Below, piece by piece: positions 1 through 10,476 of a DNA stretch of 64,000 nucleotides; position 1 is the first letter of the stretch, and each line of letters begins with the position of its first letter. The notes beneath the pieces were generated by a model. That model did not search any database, was not told the DNA's origin, and saw nothing but the letters and a program-made list of their open reading frames with translations. The stretch is taken from NCBI GenBank assembly GCA_040954595.2, contig CM082583.2, positions 12,090,001 through 12,154,000 on the forward strand. The letters are read 5' to 3'. Source of the stretch: Balanoglossus misakiensis. Its lineage: Eukaryota > Hemichordata. The position numbers and the translations under genes are program-made.

Positions 1-558
1 GATGTCTTCTTTGCCGCAGGTGCACAGCAAATGATAATTTGGAGAGAAATGTGATTTTTTAAAAGCAATCCACCAACACGTCAAATGTATCCACGTGTCC
101 ATCAAAAATGTGTCAAAATTGTCTGCCAGACGATCAACCCAATCAATAAGTGATAATTTAATTTGAGTACACTTGAAGTTGGCTCTAACTTTCTTGGATG
201 AACACCTTAGCCAATTAACATTTCACGGATGAACTTTCACAGCACAATTTTATCCTTCGTGTGTCATTTCAAAATGCCAAATGTGTCAAGTGTCCATCAA
301 AAAATGTGTCGAAATCGTCGACCAGCCCATTCGTTAAGTGATAATTTAATACGAGTACACTTGAAGTTGGCTCTAACTTTCTTGGATGAACACCTTAGTC
401 AATTAACATTTCACGGATGAACTTTCACAGCACAATTTTATCCTTCGTGTGTCATTTCAACATGCCAAATGTGTCAAGTGTCCATCAAAAAATGTGTCGA
501 TATCGTCGACCAGACGACCAAGCCCATTCGTTAAGGGATAATTTAATTTGAGTACACC
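1..558. repeat. Tandem repeat, ~188-197 bp unit, about 2.8 copies
   Basis: The phrase GATAATTTAAT...GAGTACAC recurs at about 152, 340 and 537, giving periods of 188 and 197 bp. The 197-bp copy carries a roughly 9-bp insertion near 513-521 (CAGACGACCA). The stretch before 152 is a diverged partial copy, recognisable from GTGTCCATCAAAAAATGTGTC-like text near 95-115. The repeat continues off the left edge, so its full length is unknown. No coding potential is apparent; the short open frame inside it exists in only one copy. Confidence 0.85.
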
Positions 559-708
559 ATCAGGAGACTAAACTGACTAAAGAGATAATAAAAGAAAATT
601 TCTTACTATATTTGATAACTAAATGGAAAAAATAACGAGAGAGAGAATGATATCCGCAAGATGACATCTTCATTTATTTTTTTTGGTAAACAGAAAAAAA
701 AGGTAGCG
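559..708. other. AT-rich spacer, no gene seen
   Basis: Short AT-rich stretch between the tandem repeat and the tRNA. The only structure is an A8 run at 694-701, which on the minus strand is the T8 pol III terminator of the tRNA gene. Confidence 0.6.
694..701 (-). terminator. Pol III terminator of tRNA-Gly
   Basis: Eight A residues on the plus strand give an oligo-T tract on the minus strand, 7 bases after the tRNA 3' end. This is the standard RNA polymerase III stop signal. Confidence 0.85.
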
Positions 709-779
709 TGCATCGGCCGGGAATCGAACCCGGGCCTCCCGCGTGGCAGGCGAGAATTCTACCACTGAACCACCGATGC
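709..779 (-). tRNA. tRNA-Gly (anticodon GCC)
   Basis: The reverse complement folds as a 71-nt tRNA. The acceptor stem GCATCGG pairs with CCGATGC and is followed by discriminator A. The anticodon loop CCTGCCACG carries GCC (plus-strand positions 745-747), and the T arm contains the canonical GGTTCGATTCC B box. The D arm (TGGTTCAGTGG) provides the A box. There is no intron. CCA is not encoded, as expected in eukaryotes. The sequence is very close to the universal animal tRNA-Gly(GCC), with a compensated acceptor-stem pair. A T8 terminator follows directly. Confidence 0.97.
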
Positions 780-2238
780 GATTCACATACCCCGACGATA
801 TTCCATTGATTTTAAAATATGAAACAGTAACTAGTACGCATGCTTTTTATTTTTATTTTAGTGTGCTGTATGTAGAGTCTCAGTTATTTAATACATGAAT
901 AATACAGAGAACAAGAGGCATGCTGTTTTTAAATCCCCCATTCTTTTCAGTGATCGATGTGTAAAGCAGGGGTGTACTGTTAACCGTAGAGGGCGTTGTT
1001 TCTATTGATATGTTACCATATGACTCACGAGTAAATGAATACAAAACCAATTCATGTGTCCGGTGCGTTGGAATCTGGAGTGTACGCGACGATGGACAAA
1101 AGGAGGGTGAAATAACACAGTAAGACGAAATATTTCCATATAGATATGTCATTCGCCCTACCTGTATTGGTATGGACAACGACGGTTGTTGTCAATGCCA
1201 ACGGTTGATAAGCGTATTATGTGAGTAATACAGTAGCATTTAGGCTTAGTAATGTCGTCAAAATTACGTTTTAAAAGACATGTGTTGAGTGTAGGGCAAA
1301 TGTTTAATAGTCATGATCCTTTTGCACGCCAGGATATACTACACTTTTCATTGCTTAGCAAGGCACCATTACTGAATACGGAGCGATCGCGATGCCACGA
1401 CGACAGGTTTAACCTGTATATGCACATGATGCAGTTGGGTGAAAGCGTCGTTCGAAAGCAACAATGGTGGCGCTGTGACTATAGCAGCAGCTAAGCAGAA
1501 TCCTACTTCAGTCCGCAAAACGAGCATCATTCTGTGTCATGGGATATGAATACAAAGACGACCTGAATTGTTTTCATTGTGTGACATGTCAGACGACACG
1601 CCTGGAGGGGGGCTGTTGTTATGATACAAAACATACGCATTCAGACTACACACAGTCCCACCTCAGACAGGCCCAGTACATGTACTACAGTACAGACCGC
1701 AGGGCTGTGAAACTCGAAGCTTTGGCCTGTCGTCTGTTATTTACATAGTGGACGAGTAGGTTCTCGGCGAAGGTAAGTGCTTGGAGTAGCCGAACATAGG
1801 ATGCTTTTCGTGGCATGGATATCGGTTTCCACGGAGACATATAGTCAGAAAAATAACCTTTAGGGCCTTTTATATAGACGTGACCTCCATATATCGGACC
1901 TATTGTTATTTTGAGCAAGGATTCGACTGAGTAACGGTGAAGCCCTATAGTGAATGCTCGTATAAGACAGTAAATTTGTTGTTAGGGCAATGTCGTCAGT
2001 ACAGTCCAACCTTCGCTTCCCAGCAACGCGTCAGTAGGCAGAGTGGTTGACTATCAGGCCTAAACCTAAGCTTATATCATGTAAATTACCCCAGAGACTT
2101 AAATAACAATGGTAGTTCCCGCTATGTATGTCTGTCTGCTGCTAGAAACTCCCCACACAACACATGCATATCACCAGCTATACACATTGTTATGCAAAAC
2201 GGCCCACCCCAACCTACATTCCACCACCTGTGTACCTG
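780..2238. other. Intergenic region upstream of the TIR gene, no gene seen
   Basis: About 1.4 kb with only short open frames that match nothing I recognise and lack convincing splice context. It probably contains the upstream regulatory region of the downstream TIR gene and the 5' flank of the tRNA. Confidence 0.5.
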
Positions 2239-2277
2239 TATATAAACGCGCCTTCCCCCTTGCATTTTCGCCAGTTT
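2239..2277 (+). promoter_or_regulatory. TATA box and initiator of the ARM-TIR gene
   Basis: A perfect TATATAAA lies at 2239-2246. A good initiator match (CCAGTTT, 2271-2277) follows with its A at 2273, about 34 bp downstream. This predicts an unspliced 5' UTR of about 105 nt to the ATG at 2380. A TTTTCAG at 2342-2348 could alternatively be a splice acceptor for an upstream 5' UTR exon. Confidence 0.6.
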
Positions 2278-2379
2278 AGTCTCCTGATGATATGTCATAT
2301 TGCTTTCGTATTTTATGTAAAAACAGCTCTATTACGTTTAATTTTCAGATTCCTGAATATCGTGTGAAAATCTTTGGAG

Positions 2380-5300
2380 ATGGGTTCCAAGCCGAGCAAA
2401 GTGACCGAAGTGAATGCAGTGAACGCGGAGAAATCGCCCCCTCCCGATGTGGTGGTTAGTAACACTGGTGCCTCCAACGGGAAGGCGGACGTAGTCAAGG
2501 AAACGGCCGGCCCGGGGGACGCTGCAGATGACGAGGGCGGCGGGGATGACGACGAGCCGGAACCGGACAATTCGGTGCTCGACGAGGACGTACGGCGCCA
2601 GATCGAGGACAGCAAAGAAATCTTCACGAAGCACGCCGACATCATCAAATCGGAACTGAGTGCGGAGGCGTCTGAAGAGGGCGCTCTTGACACTGACAAA
2701 ATCGTGAAATCGTCGAAGGTCATCGGCGGCCTGTATTTCAAACTGAAAAAGAAAAAGCTGGCCAAAAGACGGGTCTATCGAATATCGCTGGCGCAGTACA
2801 TGGTCGAGACGGGAGGGATGGTCGTTATTGTGGACGCTATCCGGAAAGCCACCTCTCATTGGTGGAGAGACCAGAATGACCCGGAATACAAAGGCAGTGT
2901 GGGCTACTATAATATTTTCTACTTCGCAACACAAATTCTGTGGAACTTTTCGGACTCGGTCGACGTGTTTGCCAAATGCATCGTCGACGAAGGAATAATG
3001 GGTGTGGTGGAAGAAGCCATCGACAAGGAATACCAGTACGCGATGGCACAGTCCATTGATCTCGTAAGTTCCCGTAATATTATTACTTTATGCAAAGATT
3101 TCCTTCCCGAGAATACCGATCGATGATATCATCGAAAAGTAGCAGTCTCCCTGGCAGTGCGCCACCATTGTTTTTGTGTTACGGAAATGATCATTTTTCC
3201 TTTTTTGCCCTAGAAATCTAAAAAAGTTGTGAAAGCCTGTTTAGCGATCACCGCAAACTGTGCCTTCCACGAGCTCTCCCGAAGTGCAGTCAAGGAGTCG
3301 AAGATTCTCGACCTCCTGGCGAAACTCCAAAACACTGGCTTCGGCGAGCTCGACATCTACTTCGTGCTCGTCCCGGCGTACATCGTCAACGAGGAGCAGA
3401 GCAAAGAGCTGTTCCACGATGAGGTCATCCTCGGCAAAATCGTCGATCACGTGAGAAAAGCCACCAACGACAAGACGAGGCGGAGCCGGGGATTCTCGGT
3501 CCACGAGTTGTGCGTTTGTAAGTACAGGTCTATATACTGGCAGTGCCAAATGTGTGTTAGTCATACTATACCAGACCGTTTAATCCAACAGGTGCTGGCG
3601 CTACTTGCAAGTACATGTATTGCTAACCTGAGGACGACAACACGTGGATATTTCTAAATGTATACATGTACTATAGTCCAGTCTACATTAAACCGTAGTT
3701 AACTCTCCCTAAAATCACTAACCCAATCTTGGTTTCTGCTTTCACAGTGATCGGGCGACTTGCCGTGAATGACGCCAACAAAGCTACTCTGACCAAAGTG
3801 GGAACAGAACCGTTACTGATAGACGTTGCGCAAAGAGGCAGTGTTTTAGAGAGGATTGGTAGGTAGTATTATGTCGCACTGAAATTCTTATTTTAGTAAT
3901 TATGCAGATTTCCCGCGAAGATTGTTCCATCATTCGATTACATAATAGTGGTTTCCTTGCTTTCTTTTGTTTTCTTTTGTTGCACACTGGCATTTGACAA
4001 CTTTTCGGGTCACACCATCACGCGACAGTTCACCGCACTTTCTTTTTTCCAGCCGCCCTGGAAGCATTGAGACATCTGTCCTTCTCGGACAGCAAGTCCA
4101 TCCTCCGAGACTCCATCGACGTCTTCCAGGAACTTCTTAAAAACGACAACAAGAAAATACGCAAAGCGGCGGAGGGCATTCTGTGGAACGTCGAAAACGC
4201 CAGTAAGTATAGCTAGCGTGTATCTAAAAGTACCCGTACGTGTGTACCCGAGAAAGTAAAGAAAACGTCGTGTAGAGGCCAGTTTTCACCTGAAATGTTG
4301 CTCGTATCTAAATGATTTCAGAAACCAGAGATTCGAGTGCAAGTCACGACAACAAGGAACCCCATGTGATGATCAGCTATCAGTGGGATTGCCAACCGAG
4401 AATGATCAAATTTAAGGACATATTACAGAATTTCGGATACAAGGTGTGGATGGACATTGAGAGCATGGAGGGGTCGACGCTGGAGGGAATGGCCATGGCT
4501 GTTGAAAATGCCGTCGTTGTCTTTATGTGCATGTCGGAGAAGTACAAGGAAAGTGCCAACTGTCGCATGGGTAGGTTTAACCTTACATAGGCCTGATAAA
4601 GTATTTACGGACGTTCAAAGTTGCCTTGTACGCGGCTTAACACAATCTTCCCAGGGTATGGTTATACTCTAGCTGTTGAAATTCAGTGGATTTGATCTAT
4701 CTAAGCTGATGCCAGTATTTTGGGTGAAAGCGTTCTTGTCTCCAGATAACTAAGTACATGTATGTAAAGTTTCTGCTGTTTTTGATTATTTGACAACTTA
4801 TGATTCTTGACAGTGAGTTCTATGGTCTGCGACTCCCTCCCTTCGAATACGAGTTGTTTGATTATTGTGCACGTATATTTGTTTTTCATCCAGAGGCCGA
4901 GTATGCTTTCCAAATGAAGAAGGAGATAATTCCATTAATGATGGACGATAACTATAAACCAGACGGGTGGCTTGGTTTTCTCATGGGAGCCAAATTGTAC
5001 TACAAACTCGTTCAGGACAGCGACTTTTCCGACATCGGCGAGAAGCTGTCCAGAGTTATCGGCGAGAAGGGGAAGAAATCGGCGCTACCCGCCGCGGAAG
5101 CCGTCAACGTTGAGTTGACAGACAAATTTGATGACATCCTTGGCGACATGGAGAAGCTCGTCAAAACCGAGATCCTGCTGAAGCAGCAGAGTTACCAGGA
5201 GACCGTGCAGAAGCTGAAGGCGGCCGTTGCCAAGGGCGACTACAACTCCATGGAGACCACGCGCCCGGCGCTCTTCACCATCGCTTCCATGTACAGCCAG

Positions 5301-8300
5301 TTGAAAAACCACAGCCTCGAAATCAGGGCGAAGTACAAAAACGTCCTCCTGCGGACGTTCGTCGACGAGGGCGGGCTCGATGCGCTGGTCGCCTGCGTGC
5401 ACTACAGCGTGGATCACGGGTGGAGGACAGAAAACGGCGCCGTCGACGAGGCCTACTGGAAACCCTTCAACACGGCCATATCGACACTGTGGAACTTCAC
5501 CGACCTTAGCGGCGATTTGTGCAAGATGCTACTCCAGAAGGAGATTCTGATGTCTTTCCGCAAAGTTTTAGAATCGGAAGGCCAGATTTATGTGAATGAC
5601 GAGGCCAATGCTGTAAGTTCTTCGCGCAGTTATAGTTTGAACGTACATCTGAAGTTCGAAGTTCCATTTTCTTTCTTCCAATCGAACGGGATAATTTCAT
5701 GAATGATGGCGGATAATTACAACTGGCCGATTGACTATTAATAATATTTCATCTCTCTATTTTATTTCCAGATTGCAGGCCGAGCTGTGCGGTCGTGTCT
5801 CGCGTGCATCTACAACAGCTGCATGCACGACGAGTCAAGAGGCATTGTTCGAGAAGCCAACGTCGTCGACGAGTTCCTGTCTCCGCTGCTGGCGTTGAAG
5901 AGCGAGCAGCCGAGGACGTACATGATTTTCATCATGGCCTACACCTTAAACGAAGAGCAGAGCGAGAGATTCTTCGCCGATGAGGGCCTCATAGGGTACA
6001 TCGTTGGGCGCCAGACCAAGGCTGCCAATCACGAAAATCACAAAGATGGCGGCTACACGGCATTGGAGTTAACACGAGGTACACGCTGCCAGAATTAAAT
6101 GTATCTATCTCGTACAATATATCATGGCGACAGAGTCCTTGGTTAGTGTCCTTCCTTACACATACTATCAAATAACAATTTTTCGTTGTTTTATTTTAGG
6201 TGTCAAGAGATTGGCCGCGAACGACTCCAACAAGTTACAAATCGTCAAAGCTGGTGGATTGGTTCCGTTGGAATCACTGATGAAAGATGGCGACATCAGT
6301 GAAAAGACAGGTATATGATTCATCTAAATTCTCAATAATTTTACACAGTGACATATTATAATCCGAACAAAATGACTCTATGTTGATTAGAGAAACATAC
6401 AGCACAGTACATATCCTTGAAATCCAGAGAAGACAATGTTTTGATACAAAACTGACATTGGTGGCTTTTGACAATGCCCCCACTGACTGCACTGCATTGA
6501 AGACTGTTTCTCAGCTGGTTTCGTCACGGTTTGTTCACACCGTTGACATTCAACTAGCATTTCGTGTACTTTGTTATTTAGCGGCGGCAGAGACAGTCTG
6601 GGAACTGGCTTTTCACGCTGACAACAAACCAGTGATTCTAGAAAATGCTCTCGTCGAAGAATTGGAGAAGTACAAAACACACGAAGACCCTCATCTCAAG
6701 AAAGCCTGTTTGGGAGCGCTCTGGGTGTTGCGCGGGAAACAGGAGAAATTTGGTACGAATTAAAACTGTAATTTCGTTATGTATTAAGAATTTTCAAAAT
6801 TATTATAAATATCCGTAAGTTGTTGTATCAAGGCTTGATATTTTTTACGACGTTAAAATTTGTTGAATTGTCTCTTCCCCCAGCGAAGGAATTCGCCAAG
6901 CAACTCAAGTTTGGTACGCAGAAAGGGACGGGCGACTCTGAGACTGGGCCCGGGGACGAGGCTGGAGGCGAGCGTCAACAGCACATAATGATCAGCTACC
7001 AATGGAACACACAGCCGCTGATGATCGAGATCAAAGATCGCCTGAAGGCGGAGGGATACAAAGTGTGGATGGATATCGAGCTGATGGGCGGGTCCACACT
7101 GGCAGCCATGGCGGACGCGGTGGAGAATGCGGCCGCCATTATCGTGTGTATGACGCAGGAATACAAAGACAGTGCCAACTGCAGAACAGGTTTGTATCCA
7201 GAAGAAAACCGAGTGCATTCTTAGACTAGATAGTCTTCAGTACATTTTAACCTGCTTCTCAGTTTCAATGGCAACGTGTTCATTTTTCTCGCTACCATCA
7301 CTTCCAAATTTAAGTTTCGTCGATGACATGGTTACCAGCTAACGACAACTTAGAACTGCACACTATATTAGATCCACTTCGGTTCAAATAATTTTTCAAG
7401 AAACCTCCAGCCTAATTACCTTTTATGTTAATTTTTCACATTTTAGAAGATGAGTACGCCTTCCAACTCCAGAAAACCATCGTTCCCGTGAAACCCCTGA
7501 GGAACTATAGGCCAGACGGGTGGCTTGGGATGATACTTGGTGCCAAATTGTACTTCAAATTTTCCGGCCAGGACGACTTCGAGACATCTTTCAGTGCCCT
7601 CGTGAAGGAGCTTGGCGAGCGAGGGAAGGCTGGGGGAATGACGTCACAGGTTGCCCCGAAGAGGAAAGTGCACAGCGCCAGGGGGAAGAGGAAGGAGGCC
7701 AGTGTGACTTGGGCGTCGTCTTCCACGACAAACCAGGCGACTGGCGCCCTCAAGTGGTCAAAAGAAGAAGTAGAGAAGTGGTTGAAAGACAACGACCTTG
7801 ACATGTGAGTATTTAACGAATATTGAAGCTGGGAATTCGATCACGGCCTACCCATGATCTTTTTAGCAGATAATTACACCAAATTCAGACATTCTTGAGA
7901 GAGAAAGAGGGAGAATGAGAGAGAGAGAGAACAACACTGAGAACACATTCGTCATGTCATATGAGGGATTGGAGATGATGTATTAGTATTATTACGCACA
8001 CTAATTTAACATAAACGATGAACAGTATGTTATAAAAGTGAAAATTCTGATACAATGAACCGTTTCGAATTTCATGTATGCTCTTTGTTTCTCCGTATCT
8101 TACAGGATGAAGTTAAAAACTCTGACAGGTGAACAGTTAATGTACCTGAGGGATCTCCGGAGAGAGGTAATTTGTACTTTTCCGTATTTAACAAGCCTCA
8201 GCTCCATTCTCTCTTCATCAAATCCCGCTTAAAGGGATAGCTTCTCCTTTGTAAATGCGCACAACTTCCATGCCTCCGTGTTTCGAGAAATTCACAAGCT

Positions 8301-8516
8301 ACATTTCTGATGGAAACTGCTGACGTGTTGCTGGCACTACTGACAGTATTTCAATTTTGGTGATGGCGTTTAACTTCCGGCGTCCCGCTTCTTAATCTGA
8401 ATTGTCTGTTTGTCTTTCAGGCCCCTGAATTCTTCTATCACTACGTGGAGACCTATTTCAAGCTGGTGGACTTGACACAGCTGATGAAATTTACAACATC
8501 GCTGGATAAACTATGA
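2380..8516 (+). CDS. Tandem ARM-TIR-ARM-TIR protein with C-terminal SAM-like domain (putative TIR NADase), 13 coding exons
   Basis: Exons with GT-AG ends and matching phases: 2380-3063, 3214-3517, 3748-3858, 4053-4202, 4322-4570, 4894-5612, 5772-6078, 6200-6310, 6582-6752, 6884-7189, 7447-7804, 8106-8166, 8421-8516; 1208 aa. Start: the ATG at 2380, because it begins MGSKPSK, a consensus N-myristoylation signal (Gly2, Ser6, Lys7). After an acidic low-complexity leader come ARM-like helices (about 65-416), TIR-1 (431-545, starting M-I-S-Y-Q-W), a second ARM block (565-935), TIR-2 (969-1085) and a SAM-like domain (1139-1208). In both TIRs the W-M-D-I-E motif is present; Glu463 and Glu1001 align with the catalytic Glu of SARM1, so NAD+ cleavage is plausible. 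Family knowledge: ARM regions restrain and SAM regions oligomerise TIRs in SARM1; here the order differs. Function in immunity or cell death is inference. AATAAA lies at 8650. Confidence 0.9.
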
Positions 8517-8649
8517 GTAGAAAACCCCAGGACACATAGACACACCACTGATGCTAATAGCACGTGACCAACTTCTGGTTTTGTACGGAGAACTCCAAGT
8601 CAGTAATAAGCAAATTATTCTTAGGTGTTTTGACTGATCGTACCAGGAA

Positions 8650-8655
8650 AATAAA
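8650..8655 (+). promoter_or_regulatory. Poly(A) signal of the ARM-TIR gene
   Basis: AATAAA about 135 bp after the stop codon. A further A-rich 3' end near 8904 (TTTATAAAAAAAAAATT) could be a longer 3' UTR alternative. The gene is tail-to-tail with the methyltransferase gene on the other strand. Confidence 0.55.
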
Positions 8656-8992
8656 ACGAATGCACCAAAGATTTAACCTGAAATTAAGACAGTTCCTTTT
8701 CCGTCCCATAACTTTTCAAAAGTCTATTCATAGTGTAAATTTATCATTTTCTATTTTCTATAGATATAACTGTATTCGTGTACCAGGCCAAAAGTCGCCA
8801 TCTTCTGGATTCTTTTGTTTTATTTTTGTACAATGTAAATTTTTCACGTGTAATTTATGTAAATTAGTCAATCATAACATCAAATTTGTAAATAACATTT
8901 TATAAAAAAAAAATTATTTGATTATGTGTGTGTTTCATGTTTGATCTGTTGACGACAGGTGTTTGAAAGTAGAAAGAAAATCCACCACAATC

Positions 8993-8998
8993 TTTATT
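8993..8998 (-). promoter_or_regulatory. Poly(A) signal of the HNMT-like gene
   Basis: TTTATT on the plus strand (AATAAA on the minus strand), about 105 bp beyond the stop codon at 9102-9104. It places the 3' ends of the two convergent genes only a few hundred bases apart. Confidence 0.55.
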
Positions 8999-9101
8999 TT
9001 TTTTAAATGATGATTACATAAATTTGTCGCTTCAGAAATATTCAGACGCCCGCTACCCTACTTCATTTAGACTGGACTTTTTAAAATTTCAAATGTCCAG
9101 T

Positions 9102-10445
9102 TTATATTTTTTTCACAACAAGCTCTTCTTCGTCCGCGTGTATCCACTTGGATCCATCATCATCCACCACCATCTTGTCACTGATGAAATTCATCACTTC
9201 TGTGAACACCTCAGGGGGCGCTGTTTCTCTCATGTGACTGCGGTGGCATAGGAAATCGAGGAGCATGTTCCCTGCTTCTGCCTCGGCATCGAAAACAGTA
9301 TCGATCTTGACTGGCAGAATTCGGGGGTAACTTTTCACCTTTTTCCCTTCGTTGGCTAAATGCTCTTTGACATGTGCAGACAGTAAATTATGCATTTTAC
9401 TACCCATGTTGTTTAATTTCTCAAAAAGCATACCGCATGGGCCTAGAAGTGAACAAAAAGGAATCCAGAATAAATGAAAATCACTTTACACGAAACATAA
9501 ACTAAAAGCAAATTTGGAAAAAAGGGAGACTTCCACTTACTGTTATTATTGCAAATCGTCATCACCAGACTCCCGCCACTCTTGACAAAGCTGAGCATAT
9601 CGTTGACGGCAGCTCCCCATTTCTCTATGTAATACAGACTATGACAGGAAAAGACCAAGTGAAACTTCTCCAATGCCACACTCTTCTGCTCAGCAACATA
9701 CTCTTGCAGTGTTTTCACGTGCCACTCGAAGGTCACACCAGGATGGTTTTCCTGAAGCTTGGCTGCCCTTTCCTTGAACAGATCTACCTCTTCAGATGAA
9801 GGCTCAATAACACACACGTGTATTCGAGCATGTTTTTTCAGTAGATAGGGGAAGATGTACCCTTCAACGTCACCTGAGAGAACGGACAAAACCATTGACA
9901 AACCTTGAGCAAAAAGTGTTTTGTTAAGTCACCGTATAGACAGTATATGGTTAGATAGGATGGCCTGGTCTGTGGGCCTAAAGGACGACCAACATATTTT
10001 AAAGGGTTGGTGTCTGCGCCTGCGGGTATGGGTCACATGTGACAAAGTTGCTTGCATGTCAAAGTTCATGGCAAACAATGATATGCGTCGTTATTTTAAC
10101 ACACAAAATTGCCAGTTACATGTACTTTAGTATAATATGCATTGGTTAGCAGAGTCTACCTGTGTCAGGATGGGGTTATTATTGGGGGGGGGGGGGCTAC
10201 ACTTTGGTTGGGGGGGGGGGGACATAAAAACTGAAAGGTCCCATACCTTGTCCACAGCCGACAGTCATCATATTGAGTATTTCTTCTTTGCTTGGATCGA
10301 AGTCGATGTTGTCGATAATGTCGGGCCACTGTGTGTGCCACTGTTCCATGATGTAATCAAAATTTACCACAGATTTGTAAATTTCAAACGTTTTAAAGTA
10401 GTAGTCCATATCTTCGTAGATGCTACGAAGACTGCTTGCAGACAT
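9102..10445 (-). CDS. Histamine N-methyltransferase-like SAM-dependent methyltransferase, 3 coding exons
   Basis: Exons on the minus strand: 10247-10445, 9541-9873, 9102-9442, joined by phase-1 GT-AG introns into 290 aa, essentially the length of vertebrate HNMT (292). Exon 1 begins MSASSLRSIYEDMDYYFKTF, matching the HNMT N-terminus. Motif I for S-adenosylmethionine binding spans the first intron and reads V-G-C-G-Q-G-D-V-E. An acidic residue after motif I (VIEPS) and S-L-Y-Y-I-E-K-W later correspond to HNMT motifs. From family knowledge HNMT transfers methyl to the imidazole of histamine; its histamine-binding Glu28 appears replaced by Asn here by my alignment from memory, so the acceptor substrate is open. 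A likely 5' UTR splice acceptor lies at about 10475. No targeting signal is seen; probably cytosolic. Confidence 0.85.
10184..10222. repeat. Poly-G tracts in intron 1 of the HNMT-like gene
   Basis: Two G runs of about 12 bases each flank CTACACTTTGGTT, inside the first intron. On the minus strand they are C runs close to the donor site. G tracts of this kind can form quadruplexes and are also error-prone in sequencing. Confidence 0.7.
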
Positions 10446-10476
10446 GGTGCTTTGTTTGATTGCGAGTGTTTACACT

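Noticed and set aside
2338-2934. 198-codon minus-strand frame opposite the first TIR-gene exon
   Set aside because: It is a shadow of the GC-rich plus-strand coding exon, whose product has matching splice phases with the following exons.
6380-6763. Plus-strand frame reading through the intron before the exon 6582-6752 of the TIR gene
   Set aside because: Only the part from 6582 aligns with the corresponding exon of the first module (4053-4202); the upstream part is intron with an acceptor at 6580-6581.
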